64,000 bases of DNA from Hermatobates lingyangjiaoensis (taxonomy: Eukaryota > Arthropoda > Insecta > Hemiptera > Hermatobatidae), in NCBI GenBank assembly GCA_026182355.1, contig JAPFBL010000233.1, forward strand, positions 992,001-1,056,000, in the 5' to 3' direction. Below, in pieces: positions 42,070 through 53,726 of this stretch. Under the pieces are notes generated by a model. It was not told the DNA's origin, made no database searches, and saw nothing but the letters and a program-made list of their open reading frames with translations. Made by a program: the position numbers and the translations under genes. The stretch's first letter is position 1; the number at the start of each line of letters is the position of its first letter.

Positions 42070-43300
42070 CACCGATCAAACAAAAAGCTGGTAAACGGAT
42101 AACGTTATCACACGCCAGGGGATCAGTTAAAGGAATAAAAAATAGGTATGGAAGCAAGATATCAGTTACCAATATGGTAGCTGATAGAGCGAAAAACTTA
42201 TCTTAGTAAATAACAAGTGTTAAGAAACACTTTTTGAGTCTCCACACAAAAAAAAATTAATTAATTAATGCGTTTCCTAACATGAGTAAATACCACACTA
42301 TAACAGATTGCACAGTTAATAATGAGTGTCATAATTTGCAATTTTAATTACTATTATTATTGTTATTATAAATTAATACTTCAAATGTTTGTAGTATTAT
42401 GACACACACTCATATCCAGTTATTATTTATAATAAATTAAAAAGGGGCTCATGGGACATCAAAATGTATTATATCATAAATAATCAACAATTTCAACCCT
42501 CCAGTAAACAAATGTGTATATCCCATAAATATGGGGGTTAGATAAAAGAAACTCTTTTATCTAGTAATTGAGTCTATAATTCGGATTGCATACCTACCCA
42601 TCCACAGATCATCCGAATATCTTTATATTGACTCAGAGAACATCAAAACATGTAAATCTCTTAAATTAAACCTTTATAATTTTTTTTTCTTAAAAGGCCA
42701 CGATACTGTACTTTTAGTAAATAATAAACGATTTCATTTTAAAATGGGTACTACTTATAAGCAAATATCAAACAATCATTTTGTCTTAGTATTACAAGAA
42801 AAATATATTAACCACAGAAAAAAAATGTTACTGTAGGTTTATATAAAGTAAAAAGAAGATAAAAAAAAATGCAAAAGATATGTCTCATTCTGTGGATTAG
42901 TTAGAGAGGTTTGGTTGCCTGTTGCGGTGTGCTTTTGTCAATATATTCGCAAGACTTCTTAGTTTGTGTAAATAATTCATTAAGCAGTGACAAAGTATCT
43001 TTCAGCATTTGCTAGGTTCTGACTTTTAAGTAAATACATATTACATTAATTGCATGTTGATCTAAGAGTAGGTACCTATATTTTGAGCTCTTTTAATAAT
43101 TTCAGTGTATTTCTGGGATAATAAGGATATGTTTAATAACATAATATTTCAACTTAAAAAAAATGTAACTAAATATTTTATCATTTAATGACAATTTTTA
43201 ATATGTCAACAACATAATAATTTAATTCAGCTAGTTTTCATAAAATAACAATAAAACTGTAATACAAATAATAATAAGAAATAATAGGATAGATTTAACT
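42070..43300. other. Intronic sequence; worn R1 piece
   Basis: 42600-42730 shares CATCAAAACATGTAAATCTC and a CCACGATACTGTACTTTTAG stretch with R1 ends. Otherwise AT-rich and unremarkable. Confidence 0.35.
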
Positions 43301-43301
43301 G

Positions 43302-43565
43302 AAAAAAAAACAACAAATAAAGAACGGAAACACTTACTAGGATCAATAATTCGAAACGAAGTTGATCATCAGGAAGAGACTAGAAGGGAAGAAGAAGATG
43401 TACGTTCGTTCAAGACGGACCTTGAACGAACGTTCAAGGACGGACGTTCGTCTGTCTTGAACGAACGTACATCTTCATATTCCCTTCTAGTCTCTTCCGA
43501 TGGTCAATTTCGTTTCGAAATATTGATCCTAGTAAGTGTTTTCGTTCTTTATTTGCTGTTTTTTT
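43302..43565. mobile_element. 264 bp palindrome, PLE family D foldback
   Basis: Left AAACACTTACTAGGATCAAT mirrors right ATTGATCCTAGTAAGTGTTT; the arms continue through GAGACTAGAAGGGAA and GATGTACGTTCGTTCAAGAC, with a CTTGAACGAACGTTCAAGG sub-palindrome in the centre. The left arm on the minus strand has CTGATGA and a hairpin. Confidence 0.85.
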
Positions 43566-43569
43566 CCAG

Positions 43570-44635
43570 TTATTTATTTATCCGGTTTGGACTGTTTGTT
43601 CATTTCATTTATCATGTATATATATAATTATAACGAAAGTAATACAAAGATAGACACACACATAACACACTTACACATTTCCACATTTGTCACCATCAGA
43701 AGGCGAAGAGCCACGCATAGAAGCTGATGACTGACCTGGGAGGGACTTTTCACTTTTTGATGACGACAACTGCCAGAATGTAGATGTGAGTTATGTCTGT
43801 CTTTAACCTGGTATTACTTTCGTTATAGTTTTTATTTCAACGAACTCTATAATTATGTAATGCTTATTTTACTAAATTACAATAACCCCCCTCCCTCCCA
43901 TATTAATTTATATTATTTTTTTCTCTACAATTATTGAATAAACATTTTATTTCTAATATATTTGAGCTATAATTTGAAATAGGAATATGTAGAAGGAACG
44001 AAACTACATTGGATATATATACATATATATAAACCTAAACATAAAAAAGCAAAAGTTAATTATTTAAAAAAAAACACGATATATGCTAATGAGGGAGTTT
44101 GTAAGAAGACAAATGACGGCATGTCTTCAAAAGAAGAGAGTATTTGCAAAGCTTGAGTTCTCTCTGCTCATTAGGAAGGGCAAGTGCCCGGTATCTCCGC
44201 CATCTGCCGCCAAATATGAGTCCATCTACCTCAACACACCCAAACAACACCAAATTCTTGGCCTTTTACATTTCGATAAAATTAATACCTTAATTTTCAT
44301 TTACAAATTGACCAAATATGATTCAGTTACTTAATATTAGCCTTGACCCACGTATCACCAATCAATAATAAAAATTATCTTTATCACAATGTATACTTTC
44401 GCGTTACAGAAATGACAATAGTCGTCTCAAAAATTCTACTTGAATCTCTAATGTATAAAATAACTGATAGCTTACATAAACAGGACCAATATACATAAAA
44501 GTTTAATTCGATTATTTTGTAATAATAAAATTCTATGTTCACCAACTTTGAAACACTATTATAGGGAAGATGGTCCCTAACAAATATGACCATCTTCTCA
44601 GTTCCAGAATGAATATATAAAGTGGGATTGAAACT
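43570..44635. other. Intronic sequence without recognised features
   Basis: An 83-codon ORF at 44083-44334 (with FAKLEFSLLIRKGKCP) has no recognised family. Nothing else. Confidence 0.35.
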
Positions 44636-44637
44636 CA

Positions 44638-44914
44638 TATTGGGGGATTTTAAAAATTACATCTTCACACATAAAAAAAAAGGTTTGACATGAAAACTAT
44701 CAACGCGATTCGAACACTTAGTATTCTTCTTCATGTGTACATCTGCACTCTTGAGAGTTGATCCACGGTACTTTCATAGGTCACTCCCGTAGATTGACTC
44801 TTAAGAATGCATATGTAAACCTGAAGAAGAACGCTAAGTGTTCGAAAGGCTCTGTTAGTTTCCATATTAAACTTTTATTTTGTGCGGACACGTATTTTTG
44901 AAATCCCCCAATAT
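44638..44914. mobile_element. Foldback element, PLE family K
   Basis: Ends ATATTGGGGGATTT and AAATCCCCCAATAT; the arms also pair at CGAACACTTAGTATTCTTCT / GAAGAACGCTAAGTGTTCG. The right arm carries CTGAAGA, a GAAC/GTTC hairpin and GAAAGGCTC (44821-44852). Confidence 0.75.
44821..44852 (+). ncRNA. Hammerhead-like hairpin, family K
   Basis: CTGAAGA, one A, GAAC..GTTC hairpin, GAA, AGGCT and C. Stem III palindrome weaker than in other families. Confidence 0.4.
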
Positions 44915-45350
44915 GATTAAATATACATGTAATGACTATTAAGCAATTACTTATTATGTGGTATTTATTCAAAATTAGAATAATTAAAAAAAGAATGTCA
45001 AACTACAAATCTGGTAAAAATATAGTTTGTAGTTGAAGTATGAGTTTGGAACACTTTGGGCTCATCATCATTTTATATACCTAAAACAGGTTTGAAAGTG
45101 GTTGTTTAATCATAAAGTAATTCTCGGGGGGGACTTGTTGCGTGACATTTTCCCCTTTTATCACCACTAAACATATATTACCGTAAAACTTCTTCGAATA
45201 AACAATATTTTTAATTTTCTCCCAGCAAGAAGAAATTAGTAACAAATATGTTGTTCTTGATTCCTACTTATTCTTGATTAACTGTTTGATAATTGTGAGA
45301 CTATATTATATTATCATTATGGATAGATTTCAAAAATAAATATAGCACCT

Positions 45351-46042
45351 AAACGTTATAGAGTTGAATTGAACACATGGTTGAAGTGTTGGAGAACACG
45401 CATTAACGAATAGAAAAGTGTTCACGTAAAATTCACGTTGCGGCCAGAAACGTGTTCTCCAGTCTTCCTTAACCATGATCCCTCAAGCTACAACCACCAA
45501 GTACTTAGAACTACACCTTGATAGACGACTTACCTGGGCTTTCAATACAAAATCAATTGAACAGAACAATACAGATGGTATAAACTTTTACTATACTTAA
45601 TAGATCTATGCTCAAAATTAACAACTGACAACGAACTATTACTTTACAGAACTGTGATTATGCCTATTTGGGCATACGGCATTGAGATATGGGAACAACA
45701 AAGAAAACTAATTCTCAGAGAATACAAACCCTTCAAACCAAAATCCTTCGTAAAATTCTTCATTGTCCCTTCAATATACCGAACCAAACAATTTATTCCG
45801 ACGTGAAGTTCCCAACAGTTCAGTAGGTAGCAATATCCCGATATAAAACGTGTTACAAAAAAACTTCCAAAAAATAGTAATCCCTTAATCCTAACAATAT
45901 CCTCCACAAACATACCAGGAAATCCCAGAAGACGTCTGAAGAGCATGTGGCCAAGAGACTTATTACTATGAACTGGTCACTGTCACTGGTAATGTAATAC
46001 TTACATTGTTACATTGTTACTTTAAGCAAATAAAATTAAAAA
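45351..46042 (+). mobile_element. 5'-truncated Jockey LINE copy with target duplication
   Basis: Aligns with the 3' half of the Jockey element from AAACGTTATAGAGT (equivalent to 9218) through GAGACTTATTA and the distal 3' UTR CACTGTCACTGGTAATGTA to an A-rich tail. AAATATAGCACCT stands on both sides (45338-45350 and 46043-46055), a 13 bp duplication typical of target-primed reverse transcription. The RT frame is broken repeatedly. Part of the 3' UTR (about 80 bp) is missing relative to the first copy. Confidence 0.92.
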
Positions 46043-46059
46043 AAATATAGCACCTTTCA

Positions 46060-47065
46060 AATTATAATGGCTATTATTCTTAATTATACGAGTAAATTAT
46101 ATTATATATATTATATTCTTTTTTATATATATTATATATATTATTATTATATATATTATATATATATATAATTATATTCTTAATTATATTATACTCGTAA
46201 ACTAATTCAGGCTGCTTTCTTATCATCGATTAGTATCAGAGGTTAGTAATTTCATGGAATTTAACAACCAATGGTTTATTTCTTTAAGGTTATGCATTAT
46301 ATATTAACAAAATAATGCTTACAAAAGCTCTTAGGAATATTTATTTTGTCATAGAAAATTTTATTAATTCTATGAAGACATATTGATAATGCTTCTCGAC
46401 CACTGATCAATAAAATTTAAAATGTATTTTCCAAAAATTCTTCGACATTTAGCCGAAAATTTTTGGCGAAGCGTCACCTTATAATCAGGAGTAGTTAATT
46501 CTTTGGAATAAATCCTCAAGAAAATCATAATCATTTGCTAAGAACAAATTCATAATTTAAAACTAAGTTGTTATATTCAAACCACAATTAAACAAGTCGC
46601 ACTATTCAAATTTAATTTTAATTTATTTTAGAACTCTTTAGTTTGGCATCTACACTAAATGAAGTCATTCTATGTGCTTTAATATTGCTGCCGTCTCATT
46701 TCGGCCTTCGCTTTAAAGAACAAACATCTGTGTTTTTAATTAACCCTGTTAGAAATTCACAAAACCTTTGAAGTACTGTGCTATTTCTAAACAGTGTTGT
46801 TTTATTTCATAACGACTATATTCATTAAAAAATATTATCAAAATCTCGCTGAAGCATTATATAATGTTTTCAGCTTTACTGCTTAAAATAAAAAGTCCAA
46901 AAATAATAAAAATAGTAATGTCATTTACAACAACGATTCAGGAGGTGTCACGGCTTTTATATAATAATATGACGATATTATTCCTTTTAGAAATTTATTT
47001 AAATAATGCACTTTTTATTTTATTAAAAAAGAAGTTGCATTGCCTTAGCAATTTTGATTCCACAT
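46060..47065. other. AT-rich intronic sequence
   Basis: TATATT-rich at 46095-46195. GCTTCTCGACCACTGATCAA at 46397 matches the PLE-like piece near 20560. Nothing else recognised. Confidence 0.4.
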
Positions 47066-47069
47066 GGTC

Positions 47070-47150
47070 TAATTAGATCAGCAAAGTTCAGTAATATTGG
47101 GCGTGATTAGTACTTGGATCGGAGACCTGCATACGAAATTACAGTTAAAG
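47070..47150 (+). pseudogene. 5S rRNA-like fragment
   Basis: GATCAGCAAAGTTCAGTAAT, ATTGGGCGTGATTAGTACTT and GGATCGGAGACC follow the 3' half of metazoan 5S rRNA (GATCACCGAAGTTAAGCA, GGGCGxGGTTAGTACTTGGATGGGxGACC). The 5' half is missing and the 3' end degenerates. A 5S pseudogene or part of a 5S-derived SINE. Confidence 0.8.
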
Positions 47151-47403
47151 CAAAGTTGCTTGTCCATGTTCCTTTTAAGGCCAAAAAAAAACAATAATAA
47201 TATGGTGCTATAAGGGTCAGTATTGTAAAAAAAAAATGGAAAAATATATTCTAAAGCATGATATAGTAAATGTTTGCCCGTTTCTAACTTTATGGAAGAA
47301 CTAGTATTCTAAAATCATTCTACTTTGTCTTGAACAGAACAGAGGCATGACCACTAAAATAAAAAATTAATTAACTTTATTAAGTTTTTTTATTAAAATT
47401 TAA

Positions 47404-48200
47404 TAAAACCCGCTGATAGGGTAGTAATGGAGTGATTAAGCGCCTCTAATATTCTCTTAACACTCAATTCTGACTTTCGGCCATCACGAGGTTACCCTGT
47501 TAAACTGTGATGTGCAGGGACAAACGAAAGAGGAGGAGAAGATGATCAGGGGCTGGGCCTTACTATCTTCGTTTCCCATCCTTCCTAATCCCAAAATCCC
47601 CTCCTTTTACCTCAGCCAGAATAATGTTATCTCATGTATTATGCGATCTGTGCCGAAAGATGGATGATACAGGTGTTATTGTAGTATTAACAGAGCCTCA
47701 AGGGTACCAGGAGACCCCCTTGAGTAAATAGCCCTACTCCTACTCCGGTATGCAGTGCTCTGCCGGAGCGGACAAAATACCACCGGTAGAGATACAGGGA
47801 TTTTCTCCTGTATGATACTAAGAAGAAGGAAGTCTGGAGACTATCCTCCGGAAGCGCAGAGAGTCCAAACGAGTTAACTAGTGGGAGCCAACCTCCCACA
47901 AGTGCACCCGAAGAAGACCACCCTGAAGAAGGAGAAAGTAAGTTACTTTATCCCAAATCGTAGAGAGCCTGAATGGACATTATCAATGATGGTTTATGCA
48001 GATTCTTCAAAAAAGAAGAAGAAACACCGTTGGACCCGCTGGCTGACTGTAAGGCATTATTGCTGCACAGAGGTAGGTGCTTCGGGACACTCAACAAAAC
48101 CATAGAAAAACTTTTATCGCTGGAACCAGCAAAAGTACTGAGCTTCTTGGAGGCGTTGAAGCTAACTTATGGGGCTTACTTATGGCGTTACTGAAGTACT
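47404..48200 (+). repeat. GC-richer repeat R2 of unknown class
   Basis: Begins near GGGTAGTAATGGAGTGATTA; the same start (GGGTAGTCATGGAGTGATTA) occurs at 57675, where it breaks off after about 60 bp. The rest is clearly less AT-rich than its surroundings. An open frame at 47973-48194 reads MDIINDGLCRFFKKEEE, DCKALLLHRGRCFGTLNK, SLEPAKVLSFLEALKL. I do not recognise it; the 5' part of a retroelement is possible. Confidence 0.5.
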
Positions 48201-48204
48201 TCTG

Positions 48205-49210
48205 TACTTTAGTACAGAAGAGGGTATTCATACAATAGTTTTTAAGAGGCAGTGTTTTAGTCACCTTCGAATAATAATAATAATAATAAAAAAAACGCTG
48301 ATGATGATACACATTTTACAAATCGACATAATGAGAACCCCTAAAACCCAACTGATGATGAAGACATATTTTACAAATCGTCATAAGTGGAAGTCTCAAA
48401 ACACATGTGATGAAAGGAAATATTTCATATTGTTTAAAAATCAACAATTAATAATAATATACTCACACAAGAATTGTTTACCATTTTCTAAAAATATATT
48501 TTAAAAAATATATAATAATAAATCGTATTAACTGTAAGAAATAGAATTAAAACCTATATTTGAATTTTATTATTTTTTTTCTTGCCAAGTCGTTAACCTA
48601 CCTCCATTAGTAAATAAAAATGGCAATATTAATAACCTTTGTATTTATGCATTTCACAATTTCATTTGAACTGCTATTTCAAAATGAATTTCAAAATTTG
48701 TTTGTTTTTTTTTTAATAACTTAATCTTATTAAGTATATTGATGCTATTAGCCAATGTTTCCATTTGCTGTTTTAATGAGTTAATCGATTTTTAAAGTGA
48801 CTGGCTCAATTATACTTGTGGCTAATTAATTATGACTTTTGTTTTCAACCAGGAATTAATACAGGTGATTTGAAATCTTCTTAAAGCCAATTAGTGACTC
48901 AAATTTAGTTCTCTTGATAGTCCATCTAGTAAATCAGCAATTATAGTTGTAATAATAGCAATAATAATAATAATAATCAAATAACAACATTATTCAGACA
49001 ATTATAACACGCTTTAAAACATTCAATTATGATAATTATGTCATTATAATTATGAATATCCAATTATCGGTCATGCTAAATAGACTAATTAAAGTATGAC
49101 AATTTTCATTTAGATATTGCTCTAACCCACTGATGGAAACTACACCTTCAATTATTAAAATATATATATATTGTTAGTATAGAATAGGTTATAAGGCTGC
49201 GCGTTAGTAT
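48205..49210. other. AT-rich intronic sequence
   Basis: AAT repeat at 48271-48287 and 48960-48977, (TA) run at 49161-49171; no element recognised. Contains the start of the intron after the donor at 49213. Confidence 0.4.
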
Positions 49211-49213
49211 TAC

Positions 49214-49331
49214 CTGTGCTGAGCCTCTGGCTGTACGGTACACACATGTTGCTCTGGTACGGTGGTCCACTGTTCTGCCAAAGTAACCATTCCTCCTCCA
49301 TCCATCAAGCCAAAACCGAACTTATGGCTTA
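49214..49331 (-). CDS. Proprotein convertase exon (subtilisin/P-domain boundary)
   Basis: Internal exon of a furin/PCSK-type proprotein convertase, a calcium-dependent secretory-pathway serine protease that cleaves precursors after basic residues. On the minus strand an acceptor (TTTTCTGTTACAG) precedes the exon and a donor (CAG|GTAATAC) follows. The 118 nt read in one frame through SHKFGFGLMDGGG, MVTLAEQWTTVPEQ and HVCTV, the conserved block where the catalytic domain ends and the P domain begins in this family (compare SHxxGxGLxDAxxMV and WTTV). The exon starts after a phase 1 intron and ends with AG, which with the first base of the exon at 25450 makes an Arg codon. The catalytic Ser exon should lie further along the minus-strand 5' direction, beyond this window or unseen. 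The paralogue (furin 1, furin 2, PCSK5/6-like) is not decided here. Confidence 0.88.
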
Positions 49332-49708
49332 CTGTAACAGAAAACATTCATTCAGGCTTTGAAATCAATATATCACGAGCAACATACTGTTAACTTAATT
49401 TAATTTAACCTACATACCAGCTTAGGTTAAGAACCAATTATAAATTAAGCTTAAATAATTAAGTGAGACTTAGGTTCAATGAAGGCGACTAGATAGCTCT
49501 TTATGAATTCATGCACTTTGATGTATACAATAACAAGGCGACCTAGTGACCCTTATGATAGTTTAAAGTATCATAACTCTCTTGAGTTCTCAAAATTAAA
49601 TATAACAAAACAACAAATAATATATTTAAAAAAATAAACTGTCCGTTAGGGCAAAATATTAAACGATTTAAAGAAAATAATACATAGAAATAATAAACAA
49701 CTCACTTC

Positions 49709-49733
49709 AATATTTCGACCTCGTCATCATCAG
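49709..49733 (-). ncRNA. Hammerhead-like hairpin downstream of PLE ORF
   Basis: Minus strand: CTGATGA, T, GAC-GAG-GTC hairpin, GAA, ATAT and T. The stem is only three pairs. Confidence 0.45.
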
Positions 49734-49974
49734 GAAAAGAAGAAGATTAGTTCTGTTCGGCTGGCAAACAGCAACTAACCATGCATACGGCTTAGTGATA
49801 AATAGTATTGCCAACTCACCAAAAAATAAGTAACTAAAAAAAAATTAAATAATTACACAAATAATAAGTAGTAAATAAAGAATAAAATAGCTAAAATATA
49901 ATGCTGGAATAGCCATAAAAGAAAAAAAAGAAGGTTAATAATACAAATTGAAAAATAATCATTAACGGTTTAGG

Positions 49975-50300
49975 TTGAGGCCAGGGTAAGAACGAGCTTT
50001 AAGGATACAAATATGTGATTCATAGGAATATCTTCAGATTAACACGGTGACTATTATCAAGGATTTGTTTAAGGACCTGAACAGGAAAGTAATCATTAAA
50101 TCCGAGTCTATCAGAGCTTACTTGGATGGCGATGGGTAGGTTTGCACTGATCAACCGACCACCTGTGACCGACCATTCCATTCATACGAAGACTTCGCTT
50201 AGTGGAAGCCAAAGCTTAGTAGAAAGCATCACACCGAATGCAATCCAAACGATAAACGCAGTTCCGGGAAGTGCAGGAGGTATGGGCAGGTATGGAGTAA
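49975..50300 (-). pseudogene. PLE GIY-YIG endonuclease, decayed
   Basis: Minus-strand frames yield LPIAIQVSSDRLGFNDYF (compare LPVAIHANSHNLSFNDCF at 33299), PVQVLKQIL and, after a frameshift, ESHICILKARSYPGLNLNR (compare EEAHIWLLGARSDPGLNQKR). Stops and frameshifts interrupt the upstream half. Confidence 0.72.
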
Positions 50301-50352
50301 GCATTGTTTAAATGAAAATGTAAAAGCATTGTTTAAATTGTTTAAATTTTAA

Positions 50353-50377
50353 AAAATATATATATATATATATATAC
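50353..50377. repeat. (TA)n microsatellite
   Basis: TA run immediately left of the PLE family F terminus. Confidence 0.85.
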
Positions 50378-50384
50378 TTTTTCG

Positions 50385-50650
50385 TTGGAAATACGATCCA
50401 AAACGGACAAAAATATTTCAGTATAGACAAAGAAACATAGAGAAATCAAAAGAACACACATACAGTCTCTAATTTTCAGTTTGAACCGTCTTCAGGAGAG
50501 ATAAGAGAGGGAAACCAAGCGCACTGGTTCAGAGACGGTTGGAAGAACACACATACAGTCTCTAATTTTCGGTTTGAACCGTCTTCAGGAGAGATAAGAG
50601 AGGGAAACCAAGCGCACTGGTTCAGAGACGGTTGGAGACCGACGTTGGGT
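50385..50650 (-). mobile_element. PLE family F terminus with 93 bp tandem duplication
   Basis: 50451-50543 and 50544-50636 are direct copies that I see differing at a single site (TTTTCAGTTTG against TTTTCGGTTTG, again A versus G). Each holds, on the minus strand, a hairpin CTGAAGA-C-GGTT..AACC/AACT-GAA-AATT-A (50470-50495, 50563-50588). Related single copies occur at 54655-54800 and 58735-58900 on the plus strand. Confidence 0.8.
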
Positions 50651-52145
50651 ATTTAAAACCGGTTTACCTGGCTTTACTAAAGGTATACTAGAAAAAGTCA
50701 GGCGCATACAATTCAAAATCTGGTATACTATATCCTATAATGACAGGCACTAACTACTCAGCATAAGCTTTTGTAATACATTAATCAACAACAAATTAAA
50801 AATGTAGTTTATTTTTAGGTAATTATAATTATAATTTAATTAAAAAAAGTAAAATTGGAGTTAAAGTTAAAAAAGTTTATTATTAATTTACAGTCAAGTT
50901 AAGAGGTATTATTGACGATTTTCTATTCAATATGGGCATTGGTTAAAAAAAATATAATACTTCAGGCCTAATTAGTAGGCTTATTAATATTCTCTTAATT
51001 AGTACCGAATTAAATTAATAAATAGGATAATTCTCAGTATTTTTTCAAAAACATCTTCATTAAAAGATGTATCCAGGCAATTATGAAAAAATAATGTTTA
51101 ATATTAGCAATAAAATATAATTGAGTATTTATAGTAATGATATTTTACACCATTATATTTTACAGGACATTAATACACAATTTAAAGATATCTCTAGCGT
51201 TTAAGAGATAATACGAGAAAAGTAAAGCGTTATTATATTAAATAAATACCAAATAATTTAATTAATAATTTTTAGACTAACCATTTAAGACAACAGCCAG
51301 AATATTCGAAGGATTCAATCATTAATATGGAATTTTTTTACCAAGAAATATTTCGAATTTCTGTATATTGCAGGTTAGTAGTCGGAAATGATTAGGAAAG
51401 TCATAAAAGCAAATGCTCCTGAAGTAACACTAATGGTTCTTAAGAAACGAGAAGTAAGATTCTTATTTACTAATAAGAACAAGTAAACAATAAGCTTTTC
51501 TTATTTTTAAAGATAAGGGTTTCAAAGAAGTGTATTTAAATGCTGTTAAATTTATTTAACAATAAATGCATTTAATGCTGTTAAATGTAAAGACCATGCT
51601 ACAGGATACTCTGAAGTAACGAGTATATTCCGAAAGAACACCTGGACTGTCTTTTTCCAAAAATAATACATTTCCTGAAAATAAGCCCTAGAGTGATTTT
51701 CGAGACTTTTGGAATATAAGCCCTTCCACGAAAATAAGCTCTAGTTAAAATAATTTGAAAGGTATAATTCGTTAAAAAAATGCTGTTGACTTTAATAGGT
51801 ATCTCTAGCTGCCCTAATATTTCAGAGAACTGTTTAGAACAAAATATTCTGAGAAATTCCTTCTTTACCTCTACAGTCTGTTTTAAGCAATGCACAGATA
51901 CGTGTGAAAATTAATTCCTGAAATTGAAAAAGTAGAATTTATCTTAATGATACAACATAAGACAGCAGTCTACATAGAGTGACGGTGCATGTACAAATTT
52001 GTGCATTTCAGTTTTGTAAGTGTACACATAACATTATTTAGTTATAAATTGATTTTTAACCACAGATAATAAGTAAGTGTAACTTAAAAAGTAAGTGAGT
52101 ACAGTGTCTTATTTTTGGAAAAAGACGGTATCAAGATATTTATTC
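50650..52145. other. AT-rich intronic sequence
   Basis: Nothing recognised; a 98-codon minus-strand ORF at 51599-51895 lacks any family resemblance. Confidence 0.4.
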
Positions 52146-52149
52146 AATA

Positions 52150-52225
52150 GGTTAAGTAGCAGTGGCAGTCTTACACGAGAACCTTCATAACCCGAATATT
52201 GGCCCTTTGTGATACCACCCAATAA
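52150..52225 (-). repeat. SINE tail fragment
   Basis: Minus strand: CAAAGGGCCAATATTCGGG and CTGCCACTGCTACTTAACC match the SINE 3' region. Confidence 0.55.
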
Positions 52226-52229
52226 AAGA

Positions 52230-53500
52230 TTAATTCTTTTGAATAAAGTTCAATAAATAAACTTCTAATAATAATTATTTTAAAAAGATATTAGTTATTT
52301 TTTGGATAATAATACTAGTTGTTAAAATAATTACAATTTGAATATCAAAAATTAAAAATATTACTAGAATTGGAAAAAAATTGTATTGAAAATGGTATAC
52401 TCGTACGTGTTATTCTTTCATCAAATCCACATTCGAATGGGGGTACTTTTTCTCGTTCATGTATAGTTTATTTTTAATTAGGTCACACGTTGCTATTAAA
52501 ATAATGGAAATTATTATGACTGCTTCTATTGCATTCGCTATTTTTATAACTAATTTATAAAAATTATCAATCACTTTACTTTCTCTTACAATAAATTAAT
52601 AAATCAGTGAACTGTTTGTTGTGCAACCGGTGGGACCAAACCCGGTTTCTGACTATTTATCTTAAATGTTATTTGTAAATACCAATTTCTTTACTCGAAT
52701 AAAAAGATGAAAATTTCATTTAAAATAGAAATAATTCGAAATGAATTGTGAAAAAAAAATAGAATAAAGGAAAAGATTAACCATGAAAAGTCGTATTATG
52801 AAGCTTATATTAGAGGGAATATCTAAAAGTAGGTCTAGCACTTTAAGGCAATGCTGGTTTATTTTTAAAATTAAAACAAGCGCTAGAATTGCAGAATTGT
52901 TAACTGGTCTTTATATTGTAGAGGTGAAAACCTTTTGAGAACATCCCTTATAACTGAGTCATGATCCTACTCACTCCATTATTAACCAGATTGCATTAAA
53001 TAGTTTCATACAAAACTTAAGACTTTCATAAAGCTAAATAAACTGGATGTTAGATGTTTCAAATGGTGCATTACTTATAGTTTTTCACAAGAAGGAAATT
53101 ATTTATAAATAAGAGGAAACTTTACTGAAAGAAACCTTGTTAAGACTGAATTCAAATGTCAACTGAATCCTAACCACTAATAGGAAACTTATTGAACTCA
53201 TACACACAACGTGCGACTTAATATTTCACTTTCTAGACAGAAAATATACCTGTACTCGTTTTTCCAGATCTTGTTAAATAAGTTGGTTCATAGATGAGAA
53301 GTATAAATAATAAAGGAAAAAATAAATGAATGAATAATTCCTTTACTGGGCTCTCCCAATCCTTATTACTCAGTTACATTTTAAATATCTGAAACTACTT
53401 GAAGCTGCACCTCTAACAATTATACAGAAATGTGTAGCAATAAAGTAAATTGTCAGCATAAATACTGAAATTTATGAATAGAGAACATAAAGTTTTGGTA
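52230..53500. other. AT-rich intronic sequence
   Basis: Nothing recognised. Confidence 0.4.
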
Positions 53501-53503
53501 TTA

Positions 53504-53720
53504 TCGAAACCACAATATGAAATGGAAAAACAAGACTAAGATCTTTCAACCTTAACAAGCTGTCTTCGTCAGAGTCAAAACCCCAAGTTTTCGTCAGGGT
53601 TTTTTGACTCTGACGAAGACCTCTTGTTACAGCTGAAAGATCTTGGTCTTGTTTTTCCATTTCATATAGTGGTTTGATCATTGATCGTTATTTAACGTAT
53701 TTATGTGAAATCTTTATATA
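53504..53720. mobile_element. PLE-A foldback
   Basis: Minus-sense arm from CGAAACCACAATATGAAATG to AGAGTCAAAACCCCAAG, plus-sense arm from GTTTTTTGACTCTGACGAAG to the tail TTATTTAACGTATTTATG. Hammerhead-like core in the plus arm at about 53620-53655. Confidence 0.82.
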
Positions 53721-53726
53721 TATAGA

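Larger units (their letters stand above)
25451..49213 (-). other. Giant intron between the two convertase exons
   Basis: Interval between the donor at 49213 and the acceptor at 25451 on the minus strand. Boundaries are GT...AG and phases match across it (phase 2). It contains SINEs, hAT and pogo-type elements, PLE fragments, a 5S-like fragment, a truncated LINE and dispersed repeats, and no other exon that I recognise. That it is a single intron is inferred from the continuity of the encoded convertase sequence; a small unrecognised exon inside cannot be ruled out. Confidence 0.75.
49660..50300 (-). mobile_element. Penelope-like element, GIY-YIG end plus 3' UTR and hairpin
   Basis: Minus-sense PLE 3' portion: decayed GIY-YIG codons (49975-50300), a 3' UTR of about 240 bp and a hammerhead-like hairpin at 49709-49733. 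Mirrors the order at 33299-33900. Confidence 0.7.

Noticed and set aside
50126..50311. Plus-strand 61-codon ORF
   Set aside because: It is the antisense shadow of a decayed PLE GIY-YIG fragment on the minus strand.
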